A stretch of DNA of 64,000 nt from Gambelia wislizenii (GCA_030847615.1 JAUMIR010000001.1:367776687-367840686); one strand, 5' to 3'. Positions 24,206 through 31,546 are shown, numbered from the stretch's first letter. Numbers and translations are program-made. The notes: generated by a model from the sequence alone, not told the origin.

Positions 24206-27200
24206 CTAGGGAAGGTTGCCTGGAATTGTGGGGTTCAGTGTCAGTGATATGCTGATGATATCCAACTCTACCTCCCCTTTCCATCTAATTTCAAAGAACC
24301 TGTTTTAGTACTAAACTATTGCTTGCTGTCAACAATGCACTGGATGAGGGGAAACAAACTGAAGTTTAACCCAAAAAAGACAAAGGTGTACCTGGTCAGT
24401 CAAAAGGCAGATCAGGGGATAGAGAATCAGCCTGTGTTGGATGGGGTACCCCCCCCCCCCAAATATCATGTTCATTGCTTGGGTGTACTCCTGAGTTAAG
24501 CCCTGGATGCCTAAGTTGCACCAGTAGCCTAGATGCACTGCTAGAATTAGCATGCCAGCAGTATCCATTCCTGGAGATGTCAGATCAAGCTACAGTGACA
24601 CACACCTTCATTATATCCTGTAATGGAGTGGAGTGATGTAATTCACTCAATGTGGGGCGTGCCTTTGGAAACTATTTGGAAATTTCAGAGAGTCCACTAT
24701 GTTTTGAGGTTGTCTGTTCCACTACACTTGGGTTTCTTTTCAGATTCGATAAATCTGTCCCACTGTACCAAAATCTATATGATCAATTCTTAGTGTAACT
24801 AAGATGTTTTTCATAATGTTTGTCTGCATCAGAGGAGGGGATAATTCAGACTGTGGGCCACACGTGATCTCCCCTCATGTCCTCCAATGCCCCCAGAGCT
24901 TTTCTAGGCCATAGAGAGGTCTTTTTTAAAAAAACAACAGGACGTGACCTAGATCTAAAACAGCCCACATGGCAAAATTGCTCCCATGCCCCCAAGGGGC
25001 GAGATAATTAAAAAAAAATATTTGTGTGTGTGTGGCAGCCAGGGCTAGCTCTCCAAGGTCCCTTGTGGGGGGTGGGATTGTAGCTTCCTCACATTCAGTA
25101 GTTGTCTATCCCTGCCTGAATTAACCATTTTTGGTAACTGTAACCCACTGGTTAGGATCATACCCTCTGAAGCAACATTTAAAAAGTACATCATGTGTAA
25201 TGGCTCTTCTAGTATTTAAGATGGCTATTATACAGTTTCTTATCCCAGTTTGGCATACTCAGCTCCTACAACATTTCCTGATAGGACATGGTCTTCATCC
25301 CCTTCACTATATTCCTCATTCCCCTCTGCACACATTCAATTTTGTCAATATCCTTTTTAAAGTGCAGTTCTCAGAACTGGATGTAGTATTCCAGATGAGG
25401 TACAACTAAAGCAGAATAGAACAGAGCTATACTTTTCATAATTTGCCATTTTAGCTAATGTACAATTGATTCTTCCTACCTAAATGTTGAAATTCATTTT
25501 GGCAATTTTGGCCCAGTTACCCTGTTTAGATCATCTTGAATTCTGTTTCTGTCTTCTAAAGGTGCCCCACCCAGTTTGACGTCACTGCAAATTTAATGAA
25601 CATTTCCTATATTTTCATCATCTAAGTGTTGAATAGCAGTGGCCATGACAAAACCATGTTGCATACCACCTTCAGCTTCTCTCCAGGTTGACAAAGAGGT
25701 GTTCACTATAATTAGTTTGTGGGGGTGGTCCATTAACCAGCTACACATCCATCTAACAGTAGCACTGTCTAGTCACATTTATTAGCCTGGCAACAAGAAT
25801 ATTATGGGAAAATTCTTTTGAAAGCCTTGCTGAAGTCAAAATATACAATTGGCTGTCTGTATCCACGGATTCTGCATCTATGGATATTAAAAATATTAAA
25901 AATTAATTCCAAAAAGCAAATCTCGATTTTGCTTTTTTATTTAAGGGATGCCGTTTTACTACACCATTTGGAGATGCACTATCCACAATGATGCAGCTTT
26001 ATTTGAGAACTCACGCTGAACAAGTCTTGAAGAGAAACGACAACACAGAAAGAATCACAACCCGGAAACATGACCCAAGGAGACCCTCTGCTGTGCTTTC
26101 TACAACCGGACTTGTTTATCTCGGATTGGCCTTTTCAGTCATCAGTGCGCTTGCAGAAAGCGCGGGATGAGTCCTTCCTGAATCTTCGTTTGTGAAGAAA
26201 AGCCAGAGATATATATAGAGAGAGTATATAATGGAACTTGAGCATCCACAGATGTTGGTATTCGGGGGGGGGGGATCCTGGAACCAAACCCCAGCGGATA
26301 CCAAGGGCCCCCTGAACAATGTCTATATCATTCCCCTAATCTAATAGGTTAGTATGTCTATTCATATCTATATAAAAATGAAATAGGTTTTATCTGATGC
26401 AACATGTTCTTGAGCAGCCAATTTGTGGCCACAGCATTTTTCTAAATGCTCATGCTAATACTGAATTCTAGAATCTCTCCAGATATTGACATCAACCTGA
26501 CCAGGTACTCTTTTTCACTCTTTTTTAAAAGATGACAACTGTCTCAGGACTGTTACTGTTCTCCAAGTATTGTGAAAATTTATAAACAGAAGCTCATTGA
26601 CTACCTTAGGGTGAAACCCATCACACTACGGAGACTTAAATTCAGTCACTAGGGTGCTTTCTCATACTACCACTTTATCTATTTTGAGCTTTTAATGTGC
26701 TCCTTCTATGCAAAACATTATGGTGCAAAATAATAGTCCCACAAATACAAAAACAGTGCAAAAACAGCCATTTGGATAATCATATCCATGGCTCTGTCCA
26801 CAGAGGAGAAGGAGAGCAGCCAGACACACCTCCATTGTGTTATATTTTAGACAACATCTCCCAGAATCTTTGCTTCAGTCTGTTATGGGACTTCAATCAA
26901 CAAGTTCTTAGTTTCAAATGTCTTCTGAGAAGGGGAAATAACAGTGACCTATCTCACCACCTTGTCCTAATCCTAATGCAAACTTCATAAAACAATTTGC
27001 TGTTTTAAAGTGTTTTAACTCAACACACAGATTAGGGGTGGGGCATTTCTTTCCCTCCATGGTTGTTGGACTCCAACTCACATGGTCAGTGGTTACGGAT
27101 GAGGTGTTTCAGTCCAACAACATCTGGAGGAACACAGGGGCCCCAGCCATTGTTGACAAAAAGGCACATTTCCAACATTCTATCACATCGTGCTTAGAAT

Positions 27201-30200
27201 TACTGAAAAACTACCTCCTTTGTTGCGTTCTTTAAAAGCAAGTTTCCTCTGTTTTCCTGACTGGAAACTTCACCAGTATTCCAGAATAAAGTCTAGATCA
27301 GGGTAGGAATTGTTTGGCCCTCAACATGTTGGTGGACTGCAGCTCCCAGCATTCCTCACCAACGACTATATTGTTCATAATCACTTAGGAGTCGCAGTCC
27401 AAGAATATCTGGATGGCTACACAATTTCTATACTAGTCTAAATCATCTCTCTCTGTGTACAGTAGCTGAAAGCAGTAATTTCTCTGGAGACAAAATGCCC
27501 TGTTCTAGAGCTTGGAAATCTTTTTTTCTTGGGGGGGGGCATACAGCTCCCAATGGCCATGCTAGGTGGGGGATTCTGGGTTTTGTAGTGAAAAAGGTAA
27601 ATTTTCCAAGCTATGTGCATAGCAAAGCTGTCATTTGCAGCTCTATCCAGTGATTGCACCCCCATTGTTATTGCTGTGGAGAATGACAGGGCCACATGGT
27701 CAGAAAAACAAGTACTAAGTGTTTAGAACTTGCACACTTTAAAATTACAGCTAATTGTTCATCATCCAGTACAGTAGTTTATAACACAGTTGCCTTATAT
27801 CAACTCCTTACTCTGGCTATCTTTCCTTCTCATCTAGTATAGATCTTCCCATGCCTTCATTTCCTGCTGCCTTGCCCTTTCACACTGAGTACTTTCCTTT
27901 CCTTTCTTGCAAGTCCAGTGAGCGCCTTCTCCATTTCCATCTGAAGTTGTGTGAGATATTCTCAAAACCATTAACTAAATAAGTGCAACATTATATAAAA
28001 TATAAACAGGTACTCTTCAAACCTAAGAATGTTACAGATATTTCTCACCTCATAATGTTAAGAAAGCGTACCCTAGCCAAATGGATGTCTTACTATTGTG
28101 CCTTATTTAATTGTTTTTGAATGGCAAATTGCTTTGCTCTGAAAATGAAAGCCGTTTTAACACCTCAGAATGAGAAGCAAGGCACACCCATTTTTTTTTT
28201 TACATCCTCTGGTCCACAGATTTACTGCATCCTGTGTTGGGAAAGTCTGACTGCATGCTCAAGGGATGAATGACAAATGAGGAAGATTACACAGCTTTTA
28301 AAAGGTTAAAGTAGAACAACAGGCAAGAACACACTAACAATATTAATGTGCAATAAGAAATGTTTTCCAGCAAAAAATCTTGTAGTTAACAGACTTGTGT
28401 CTATGCTAACAGATTTATTGTGGCATAAGCTTTAAGGGAATAATATTAGGCTCACTGTCTAATATGTAGGTACATTGGTATGGCGAAAAAAAATGCAAAC
28501 AGATGAGCACAAGAGCCTTACAATGCAAGTGGTAGCATTTTTGCACAAAATGTTTACAAGACAAGAACAGGGACTAATTCTTGCATCAATAACTGATGGC
28601 AAATAGTCTTTTCAGCTACCATGTGCTAATTCAGGGATGTATTGTAGATGAAACCCACATTCAAATTAAAGTTGTTTTAATTGTTGGGTTTTAATTGATT
28701 CCTTTTATGAGCCACCTTGGGTCCCACTCTGGGAGAAAAGGAGCATATTAATTAATTGAATGAATGAATGAATTTTAAAAATTACATAGAATCCAGTCTG
28801 CTGATAATTTCTATTATTCAACTGTAACTTCCCTTTTAAGTTTTTTTTTTGCTGAAGAATCGTTACTCTAAAGTCAGTAGCAGATTGCCTTGGGAGGCTG
28901 AGCTGCTGCTTTTAATGTCAGATTTGCATGGGGAAGCGTTTGTTGCCCAGTGTAGACAGCTCTGTTGGTACAGGATAGCATACAAAAATAAGATCACATC
29001 AAAGGTCTACTTAATTTAGTATCCCTCTTTGTACAGGGACTGAGCAAATACATCTGAGAAACTATCAAATAGTGCTTTCCCACCTTTGATTCCTAGGAAC
29101 TGATGTTGAGTAGTTCCTACTATGGACACAGAGGTTCCATCTGGCCATTGGGTAATAGTCTTTGATAAATATATATTTCATGCATTTGTTGTATCCCATT
29201 CAAATGCTTCTTAACCAGCAAAAGTTAGTAACCCACAAAAGCATTGTGCTGTTAGGCTAAAGATGGGGAATTTATGGCCCTCAAGACATTGTTAGACCCC
29301 AGCTCTCATTAACCCAACCATTTTGGCCTGTCCCAGTTGTTAAGTTGCAATTCAACATTTTGAGGCCAGGATTGCCTGTACTGTATTAGGCTTTCATGCT
29401 TGAACAGACTTGTAGCTTGCCAAGCAGATTAAATGAGACTTTGAAAGAAATTCTGAACAGCATAAAATGAGGGGAAACATAGTTCTGATTAAGAAATTAA
29501 CAACAGTAACAAGAGCAACTCAGAATAACATAACTATAATGCCAATAGTGCCCTATAGTCCAGTCAGGCATCCTTGCAAAATTAGTCTTATGTGCCTGGC
29601 CCCAATAATTTTGTCCATGTTTATATGTATTAGTTCCTATTTAGACAGAAATAAGAAAGACAATTATTGTATCATAATATTAATTGTATAGCCTTGGGCC
29701 CATAGCACCATAATTTCAGTTCTGATGAATAATTCACCAACATTTCAGTTCCCTCTGGCAACTAGATGCATCTGGACCTCTTAGTCATCCATCTGGTGAA
29801 ATGGACTTTAATGCACAAAAGCTTAAGCCATAATAAAGTAGGTAGTCTTTAAAGGTGCTTCATTGTTGTTGTGTGTATGTGTTATGCTGTAAGAGACTAA
29901 GAAAGCAAGCTCTGAAAATTGTTCTTTAGCAGAATTGGTCTTCCCCTTGACATGGGACAGTTTGCTCAGTCCAACTTTTTGTTTCATAATACTCTGGTTC
30001 AGATCAAAGGTTAATTTGTAAAACTGTAAATGATCCAGCTGAAAGCAGTGGGATAGATTTCATTATCTTGTTCCACGGGATCCTGATTATTTTTTTAAAA
30101 CACACACACACACACATCTTTATTAGCACTAGATTCACATCACTCTGATAGCACAAACAATATATAGCAACATACCTTTTGAAGGAAAAGTGCTCTGTAT

Positions 30201-30260
30201 TGTGAGGCTTATAGTCCAAACTGAGAAGAAAAGTAAGGTAATTCCAAAATGAGATGCCAT
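2534..30260 (-). CDS. LYVE1: LYVE1, lymphatic vessel endothelial hyaluronan receptor 1 (complete, six exons)
   Basis: Type I membrane hyaluronan receptor of lymphatic endothelium. Joining exons 30260-30176, 20134-19966, 17568-17429, 10093-9827, 5302-5224 and 2717-2534 gives 924 nt, 307 residues plus stop (human is 322). Visible parts: signal peptide about 1-22; Link (hyaluronan-binding) domain with six cysteines C35, C60, C84, C105, C127, C138; N-glycosylation sequons N52-F-T and N129-S-S; Ser/Thr-rich stalk about 139-220; an extra stalk cysteine C188 aligned with the unpaired human cysteine reported to allow disulfide dimers; membrane helix about 222-245; basic then acidic tail ending CLEAEV, as in human. 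All junctions are GT/AG and phases match throughout. The start methionine opens directly into the signal peptide. No lesion is seen. IRAG1 lies upstream on the same strand, as in mammals. Confidence 0.96.
3358..3582. mobile_element. pogo/Tigger-type MITE
   Basis: A 225-bp element with inverted ends (CAGTTGTCCCTTCATATTC at the left; GGAGGGACAACTG at the right). TA is kept on the right; TC stands on the left, probably a mutated TA. It has no coding capacity. It belongs to the family seen at 19519, 23332 and 31320, which share the interior block around AAATGGTGTCCCTTATATAA. In LYVE1 intron 5. Confidence 0.85.
3585..5223. other. LYVE1 intron 5, remainder
   Basis: No exon is seen. Positions 4070-4215 resemble an old minus-strand CR1 3' segment (CATCTGCAAATTTTATAG, then TAATTACAATGTTGAACAGC). 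The rest is unclassified AT-rich intron. Confidence 0.45.
5224..5302 (-). CDS. LYVE1: LYVE1 exon 5, transmembrane segment
   Basis: A 79-nt exon between a TTTTTTTCCTCCAG acceptor and a GTAAGT donor. It encodes GVPTALLVLALIFFVASVVL and then AVCYIK, the single membrane helix with its basic stop-transfer end. It enters in phase 1 and leaves in phase 2, matching its neighbours. Confidence 0.96.
5303..6669. other. LYVE1 intron 4, proximal part
   Basis: No gene is seen. AT-rich intron with a short (TA)n run at 5693-5706. Nothing in it was recognised with confidence. Confidence 0.4.
6670..7088 (+). mobile_element. CR1-type LINE 3' end, interrupted twice
   Basis: Plus-strand CR1 tail (AAGCTCCAGGAACAGAGATT... 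TTAAACAGAGGCTGGATGG... GGTTGGACTGGATGGCC). It is broken at 6725-6926 by a hairpin MITE and cut at 7089 by a copia LTR. The ATTCTATGA tail expected after 7088 does not reappear beyond the copia remnant, so sequence was lost at that junction. Confidence 0.85.
6725..6923. mobile_element. 199-bp MITE with long inverted repeats and three internal hairpins
   Basis: About 41-bp terminal inverted repeats (GGACTTTTTCGGACAAGTAA at the left; 6883-6923 at the right, two mismatches), flanked by TAA at 6722-6724 and 6924-6926. A 3-bp TWA duplication is usual for PIF/Harbinger elements. The interior holds three perfect or near-perfect hairpins: 6759-6780, 6792-6815 and 6818-6847. A second, inverted copy is at 44405-44583. 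Short reading frames across it are by-products. Confidence 0.85.
7089..7506 (+). mobile_element. Long terminal repeat of a Ty1/copia element (5' LTR)
   Basis: A 418-bp unit opening TGTCAGG and closing CCTGACA, a perfect 7-bp inverted end. It is followed two bases later by the copia-type primer binding site and about 200 bp later by a copia gag frame. No 3' LTR is visible after the polymerase remnant. Confidence 0.85.
7509..7523 (+). other. Copia primer binding site (internal tRNA-iMet half)
   Basis: GGTTATGGGCCCAGC is the exact complement of the anticodon-loop region of initiator tRNA-Met (GCTGGGCCCATAACC). Drosophila copia is known to prime from a tRNA-iMet fragment cut in the anticodon loop, so this site identifies the element type independently of its protein remnants. 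Confidence 0.9.
7673..8173 (+). pseudogene. Ty1/copia gag remnant
   Basis: A plus-strand frame from about 7712 encodes MADNGLIRFEKLADGNYSAW..., followed by a region with the look of the copia gag N-terminal (UBN2/DUF4219-type) domain: an early Trp-containing YSAW, DNLWHVLE, and TAFQLWTALKTVHQ. Resemblance ends near 8010. The rest of gag, protease and integrase are absent before the polymerase remnant at 8325. Confidence 0.8.
8325..9157 (+). pseudogene. Ty1/copia reverse transcriptase remnant
   Basis: Two frames, 8325-8621 and 8640-9157, cover the copia reverse transcriptase. The first carries the WNTVIDSEFESL and VGCRWVYKLK motifs. The second carries HFDFEKAYLNADL, LYGLKQSTCCW and the active-site region IYVDNLCVAA. 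A stop and frame change near 8620 separate them. The usual YVDD is YVDN here, so one catalytic aspartate is lost. RNase H and the 3' LTR are missing, so the element cannot be autonomous. Confidence 0.9.
9155..9569. repeat. Dispersed repeat family B, copy 1
   Basis: About 400 bp that aligns by eye with 59980-60375 (shared blocks include GCTGATTGGC, GCAGGGGG, a CCATCTTGA/CCATGTTGA block followed by TTTTCACTTTAGCAAG, then GGTAGCAGCA and GGCTGCCATCT). It probably derives from a non-autonomous DNA transposon. It begins where the copia homology stops and ends at a SINE. Confidence 0.55.
9570..9762 (-). mobile_element. tRNA-derived SINE
   Basis: Minus-strand SINE. The plus strand shows the inverted B-box region at 9696-9710 (GGGGATTCAAACCCT), the conserved GCAGAGAGAGTGTGACTTGC body and an inverted A-box end near 9730-9762. 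The same family is at 48314-49600. Confidence 0.75.
9827..10093 (-). CDS. LYVE1: LYVE1 exon 4, stalk
   Basis: A 267-nt exon, acceptor ACTTTCAG and donor GTAAAG. It completes the last Link-domain cysteine (C138), then encodes a Ser/Thr/Pro-rich stalk fit for O-glycosylation and the motif RVICITEIITT with cysteine 188. It ends in a Gly codon shared with exon 5. Enters and leaves in phase 1. Confidence 0.96.
10094..11100. other. LYVE1 intron 3, first kilobase
   Basis: No exon is seen. Positions 10330-10600 look like a decayed interspersed repeat loosely similar to 13870-14000 and 24830-25000. A 148-codon open frame at 10702-11148 has no family resemblance. Confidence 0.35.
11101..11550. repeat. 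Possible non-autonomous element with 20-bp hairpin and GT/G-rich body
   Basis: Opens with TCTCTATATATAATTCTC after an A, recalling Helitron 5' ends. It contains a perfect 20-bp inverted repeat (11137-11156 with 11192-11211), inside which sits an 8-bp hairpin (11169-11176 with 11184-11191). The body 11270-11530 is G-rich with (GT)n at 11378-11391. No CTRR-type 3' end was found, so the Helitron label is tentative. Confidence 0.4.
11553..11592. repeat. (AAT)n microsatellite
   Basis: Thirteen uninterrupted trinucleotide repeats directly downstream of the G-rich repeat body. Confidence 0.98.
11593..12856. other. LYVE1 intron 3, no feature recognised
   Basis: AT-rich intronic sequence in which I recognise no exon, SINE, LINE or MITE. 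Confidence 0.4.
12857..13742 (+). mobile_element. Solo LTR, copy 1
   Basis: An 886-bp unit beginning TGTTACC and ending GGTAACA. It aligns along its whole length with 61518-62429. It has a TATA-like TATAAATA at 13293-13300 and conserved blocks such as CTTTGTTAGCCTT and AGTACTGGTATAC. No internal retroelement region is attached, so it is a solo LTR of an unidentified LTR retrotransposon or endogenous retrovirus. A target duplication is not obvious. Confidence 0.75.
13743..14484. other. LYVE1 intron 3, decayed repeats
   Basis: No exon is seen. Positions 13870-14070 resemble a decayed repeat; 14130-14480 is unclassified and somewhat GC-richer. Confidence 0.3.
14485..14752 (+). mobile_element. 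CR1-type LINE 3' end
   Basis: Plus-strand CR1 tail with TAAGAGCTGTTCAACAGTGG, AAGCTGGATGGCCATTTG and a terminal CTATGATTCTATGAG repeat at 14738-14752. Truncated at the 5' side and non-coding. Confidence 0.85.
15113..16355. mobile_element. pogo/Tigger-type MITE expanded by an internal minisatellite
   Basis: Both ends are intact inverted repeats (CAGTTGTCCCTCCACATTCG at the left; CGAATGTGAAGGGACAACTG at the right), each flanked by TA. The interior is a GC- and CpG-rich tandem array instead of the usual about 190 bp. This makes it a 1243-bp member of a family normally near 227 bp. Confidence 0.88.
15236..16270. repeat. GC-rich minisatellite, 63-bp then 60-64-bp units
   Basis: The block GCCTTCGCGGGACCCCCGG recurs at about 15251, 15314, 15377, 15440, 15503, 15566, 15649, 15712, 15775, 15838 and 15901, a 63-bp period broken once by a partial unit. 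From 15956 a related unit (GGGGCCTAGGAAGGCC) recurs about every 60-64 bp with variable GGGA runs. Because 63 is a multiple of three, long open frames appear on both strands (up to 353 codons). They are artefacts. Confidence 0.95.
16360..17428. other. LYVE1 intron 3, end
   Basis: No exon is seen. Positions 16670-16990 may hold a decayed DNA transposon (TATTATCACACAGG near its start and CCCATTATCACACAAC), not classified. Confidence 0.3.
17429..17568 (-). CDS. LYVE1: LYVE1 exon 3, second half of the Link domain
   Basis: A 140-nt exon, acceptor CCTTTGTAG and donor GTGAGT. It encodes FGWVAERYAVISRIIPNERC and onward to CYNSS, with three features shared by LYVE1 proteins: the GWV motif, the CG pair near residues 105-106 and the AYCYNSS end carrying an N-glycosylation sequon. 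Enters in phase 2, leaves in phase 1. Confidence 0.97.
18395..18640 (+). repeat. Unclassified dispersed repeat, copy 1
   Basis: Aligns by eye with 44600-44870: shared blocks are CATATTGTTAGTTTT, TAAAAG.TT..CTGAAACATGTT, TTATTTCTGCCTCT and TTTTCTGTTAAAGAAG. An AATAAA follows the first block here. It may be part of an LTR. No coding potential. Confidence 0.6.
18889..19301. mobile_element. pogo/Tigger-type MITE with G-rich interior
   Basis: A 413-bp element. Left end CAGTAGCACCCCTCCATC and right end GGCAGTCTTACTG are flanked by TA on both sides. The interior 18950-19190 is a G-rich imperfect duplication around CAGTTCTGGTGGTG. Same type as 21255-21582. Confidence 0.8.
19393..19516. mobile_element. 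Palindromic MITE (AGGATTTGTAGTTT family), split by a pogo MITE
   Basis: Short palindromic element with GCTAGGATTTGTAGTTTGG on one arm and AAACTACAAATCTCAGGATT on the other. The pogo-type MITE at 19519-19747 interrupts its right arm. Related copies lie at 19760-19900, 23062-23280 and 58802-59018. Confidence 0.65.
19519..19747. mobile_element. pogo/Tigger-type MITE
   Basis: 229 bp, ends CAGTTGTCCCTCCGTACC and GAAGGGACAACTG, TA on both sides. Inserted into an older palindromic MITE. Confidence 0.88.
19760..19900. mobile_element. Palindromic MITE arm
   Basis: Contains CTGCAAATCCCAGGATTCCA and TGCCATGGCAGTTAAAGTGG, the right arm of the family described at 23062-23280. Confidence 0.6.
19966..20134 (-). 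CDS. LYVE1: LYVE1 exon 2, first half of the Link domain
   Basis: A 169-nt exon, acceptor TGTCTTCAG and donor GTACAG. It encodes DIYTSKCRIAGISLVSYKNQ, then AHFNFTEAQEVCRQLDLTLA and ends in FETC. The NFTEA..VC..L pattern is the Link-domain signature, with cysteines 35, 60 and 84 and sequon N52. Enters in phase 1, leaves in phase 2. Confidence 0.97.
20347..20548 (+). mobile_element. tRNA-derived SINE (Sauria-SINE-like)
   Basis: tRNA-like head with ATGGTTAGAGTGCCAGACAA and a B-box GGGTTCAATTCC, then a body with GGCTAGTCACC and CTACACAGGG, and a tail AAGGGAAAGGCAGACTGCAAATG. This layout is that of squamate tRNA SINEs. Confidence 0.7.
20585..20870. repeat. LINE-related fragment
   Basis: A (TTTA)n start near 20599, ATTTATATATTGCCTAGA and a CAAAGCAGCTTACAATAA block. 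It recalls the segment at 22345-22420 and the 3' parts of L2-like elements. Confidence 0.4.
21255..21582. mobile_element. pogo/Tigger-type MITE with purine-rich interior
   Basis: About 328 bp, left end ATTGTAGGACCTCCGTATCC (decayed), right end ATACGGGGGTGCTACTG followed by TA. The interior carries two imperfect copies of a block containing CAGGGGGCAAAG. Confidence 0.78.
21640..22170 (+). mobile_element. L2-type LINE 3' end, split by a Penelope foldback
   Basis: Plus-strand L2 3' region. A C-terminal coding remnant at 21670-21760 (AGACTTTGGAACTCCTTCTC) is followed after the insertion by the AT-rich 3' tail (TGCTGTGTGATTTGGATTC, CCTGAGAGGAGAGGCGGGTAATAAATAA-like end). Low-complexity CTT and ATT repeats follow to 22190. 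Confidence 0.65.
21771..21965. mobile_element. Penelope-like terminal-repeat foldback with 17-bp target duplication
   Basis: An inverted pair of Penelope-type terminal repeats meeting near 21880, flanked by AAAACATTTTTGTGCTG at 21754-21770 and 21966-21982. The plus-strand half has a hammerhead-like core: CTGAAGA at 21880-21886 and GAAAC at 21907-21911, with ATC where GTC is expected. The minus half is more degraded. Confidence 0.75.
22320..23061. repeat. LINE-derived segment
   Basis: Begins with (GATA)n at 22316-22338, then ATCCCACCTTTCTCCTGACA and, at 22745-23050, a segment typical of a squamate LINE 3' region (GAATTCCACAGCCTGAGAGA, AGCACTTTGAATTGTGCTCA, CCAGCAGCCAGTGAAGCTG). It continues after the MITEs at 23281-23330. 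No open frame. Confidence 0.5.
23062..23280. mobile_element. Palindromic MITE
   Basis: Inverted arms: GAATTATAGCACTATTATTC with AATCATAGTGCTATGATTC, and CCATGGTTCCATCCTGTGG with CCATAGGATGGAACCAGGG. It has no coding capacity and lies inside the LINE-derived segment. Confidence 0.7.
23332..23558. mobile_element. pogo/Tigger-type MITE
   Basis: 227 bp, ends CAGTTGTCCCTTCGTATTCG and TGGAGGGACAACTG, TA on both sides. Close to 3358-3582 and 31320-31546. Confidence 0.88.
23562..23746 (-). mobile_element. L2-type LINE fragment, minus strand
   Basis: The inverted counterpart of 24494-24672 at roughly 90% identity by eye. The minus-strand sense corresponds to the late coding part of an L2-like reverse transcriptase. 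Confidence 0.65.
23890..24690 (+). pseudogene. L2-type LINE reverse transcriptase remnant
   Basis: A plus-strand frame opens with LHQELDKGSLSLLALLDLVV and continues with TIDHGILWSCL, the L2/CR1 reverse transcriptase motif around the first catalytic region. A (GT)n(GA)n microsatellite at 24138-24202 replaces the segment before the FADD-type site. After it the LINE continues (SVSVIC..., NPKKTKVYLV, SDQATVTHTFIIS). Several stops make it non-functional. Confidence 0.75.
24138..24202. repeat. (GT)n(GA)n microsatellite
   Basis: Perfect GT then GA dinucleotide runs inside the L2 remnant. Confidence 0.97.
25131..25830 (-). mobile_element. Old CR1-type LINE fragment
   Basis: The plus strand at 25260-25420 reads as the complement of a CR1 reverse transcriptase end (compare 560-760: CAATATCCTT, AACTGGA..TAGTATTCCAG). 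25500-25830 matches the neighbouring CR1 region (TTTGACGTCACTGCAAATTT, CATTAACCAGCTACACATCC). Heavily diverged. Confidence 0.65.
25846..26314. mobile_element. pogo-type MITE split by a truncated RTE-like LINE
   Basis: Left part 25846-25968 (CTGTCTGTATCCACGGATTC) and right part about 26231-26314 (CAGCGGATACCAAGGGCCC) are the two ends of a MITE. The middle is the 3' end of the LINE described at 51809-56060. Confidence 0.65.
25969..26225 (+). mobile_element. RTE-like LINE, 5'-truncated 3' end
   Basis: About 255 bp matching the complement of 51815-52065: GCACTATCCACAATGATGCAG, then the C-terminal zinc-finger coding stretch and the end GAAGAAAAGCCAGAGA followed by a short AGAG/TATA tail. The plus-strand 3' end is at about 26205-26225. 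Confidence 0.8.
26315..30175. other. LYVE1 intron 1, distal part
   Basis: No exon is seen. Three short palindromic MITE-like repeats of the 'TTGTTGGACTCCAACTC...AGTCCAACAACATCTGG' type lie at 27033-27135, 27303-27424 and 29262-29372. A related 'AGAGCTTGGAAA...TTTTCCAAGCT' repeat is at 27495-27640. The rest (27700-29250 and 29400-30100) is AT-rich without recognised features. Confidence 0.45.
30176..30260 (-). CDS. LYVE1: LYVE1 exon 1, signal peptide
   Basis: An 85-nt coding part: MASHFGITLLFFSVWTISLT followed by IQSTFPSK, a hydrophobic signal peptide. Donor GTATGT at 30175-30170. An upstream in-frame ATG at 30389 would put 43 residues before the signal peptide, so the internal methionine at 30260 is preferred. 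It aligns with the human start (MARCFSLVLLL). Promoter and 5'UTR should lie just above 30261; no TATA box on the minus strand was convincing. Confidence 0.93.
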
Positions 30261-30785
30261 TATCAATAACTCTAGAGGCTGAAATTCAGGCCCTATTACT
30301 TCCCAATTTGCAGTGTTGATAAAGAGATGCTGAGCCACACCTTGTGAGGTCGGAGTGAAGTCCTTTCTTGAGAGCTGCTGAAAAGCCACTGACTATTTCA
30401 CAGGCAGGAACAAAGTTGTTGCTCAGCTCAAAAGCCATCACTGGCCAAGGTCACTATCTGGAAACACATGACCCCCCCCCCCAAAAAAAAACTATAAAGG
30501 CATTCTGGAAAACAGAACTGAGTGCTGACTCAGAAAACATGCATATGAGGAAAAGAGATAACATAATGTGTTAGTCCTATTCTTATAAACAGAGGAAGAT
30601 TTTCCCTTTTATTGTTGGGGAGCTTCTTTCTGTGACAGTTCCTGTTCAGCCAGTTCTGACTCATTTATCGTTCTTCCAGATGGTTCAGCTGTTGAGCCCC
30701 AAAGTGTGTGTTGTATGAAATGGTTTGGGTACCACTAAGCACAAATAACTGGAAAATAAGGATGTTTTAGTATCTGTTGGAAGTT

Positions 30786-30957
30786 ATTTTATGATTGTAC
30801 CCTAAAGACACCAGAGTCTGTCTGATCTTGGAAGTTAAGCCAAGTACTTGGATGGGAGACCGTCAGTGAATGCCAGGTGCTGTAAGCCGTATTTCAGAGG
30901 AAGGAACTGACAAAATCACCTCTGAGTATTCCTTGCCTAAGAAAACCCTGTGAAATT
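30786..30957 (+). mobile_element. 5S-rRNA-derived SINE, 5' part
   Basis: The head GTCTGATCTTGGAAGTTAAG and TACTTGGATGGGAGACCG is the internal promoter region of 5S rRNA. It is followed by the SINE body GAGTATTCCTTGCCTAAG. It is interrupted at 30958 by a Penelope-like fragment and resumes at 31690-31735. It is not a 5S gene: the ends and several stem positions are missing. Confidence 0.85.
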
Positions 30958-31319
30958 GTGAAGTCGAAGGCTTCAGATCAGATATCACAAGAGCTGCCAG
31001 ACCCAGAAAAAAAACCACAGAAATGAAGAAAAACAGCCACCCAAAGGGAAGGTATTTTTACCATACAAGCTATTGAAATCCACAAACACCTGGACAACTT
31101 CAACAGGAAAGAAGAAACCCTAAAAGTAAACAAAATCTGTCTTCAGGTTTTGAAGAACAATAGAATAGAAACTCAACACTTACAAAGGAATTCCACCCAG
31201 GGACAGGGGATCTCCAGCAGATAATGGGCCATCAACCAACCATTAGCCAAACAGACACTAATCCTCCTTGCATTTCTATACCCAGAAACTAACTATTCAA
31301 ACACACAAATTTACATATA

Positions 31320-31546
31320 CAGTTGTCCCTTCATATTCACTGGGGTTTGGTTCCAGGACCCCCCATGGATACCAAAATCCGTGAATACTCAAGTCCCATT
31401 ATATGCAATGACATAGCAAAATGGTGTCCCTTATATAAGATGGCAAAAGCAAGCTTTGCTTTTTGAATTATTTTTTAAAGAATATTTTCAACCCGTGAAT
31501 ACCTAAATCCATGGATATCAAATCTGTGGATACGGAGGGACAACTG
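31320..31546. mobile_element. pogo/Tigger-type MITE
   Basis: 227 bp, ends CAGTTGTCCCTTCATATTC and ACGGAGGGACAACTG, TA on both sides. Nested in the Penelope fragment. Confidence 0.88.

Noticed and set aside
30261..30389. Upstream LYVE1 start at 30389
   Set aside because: It would place 43 residues before the signal peptide; the methionine at 30260 aligns with the mammalian start and opens the signal sequence.
30786..30957. 5S rRNA gene
   Set aside because: Only the internal control region resembles 5S rRNA; it continues into a SINE body and is split by an insertion.
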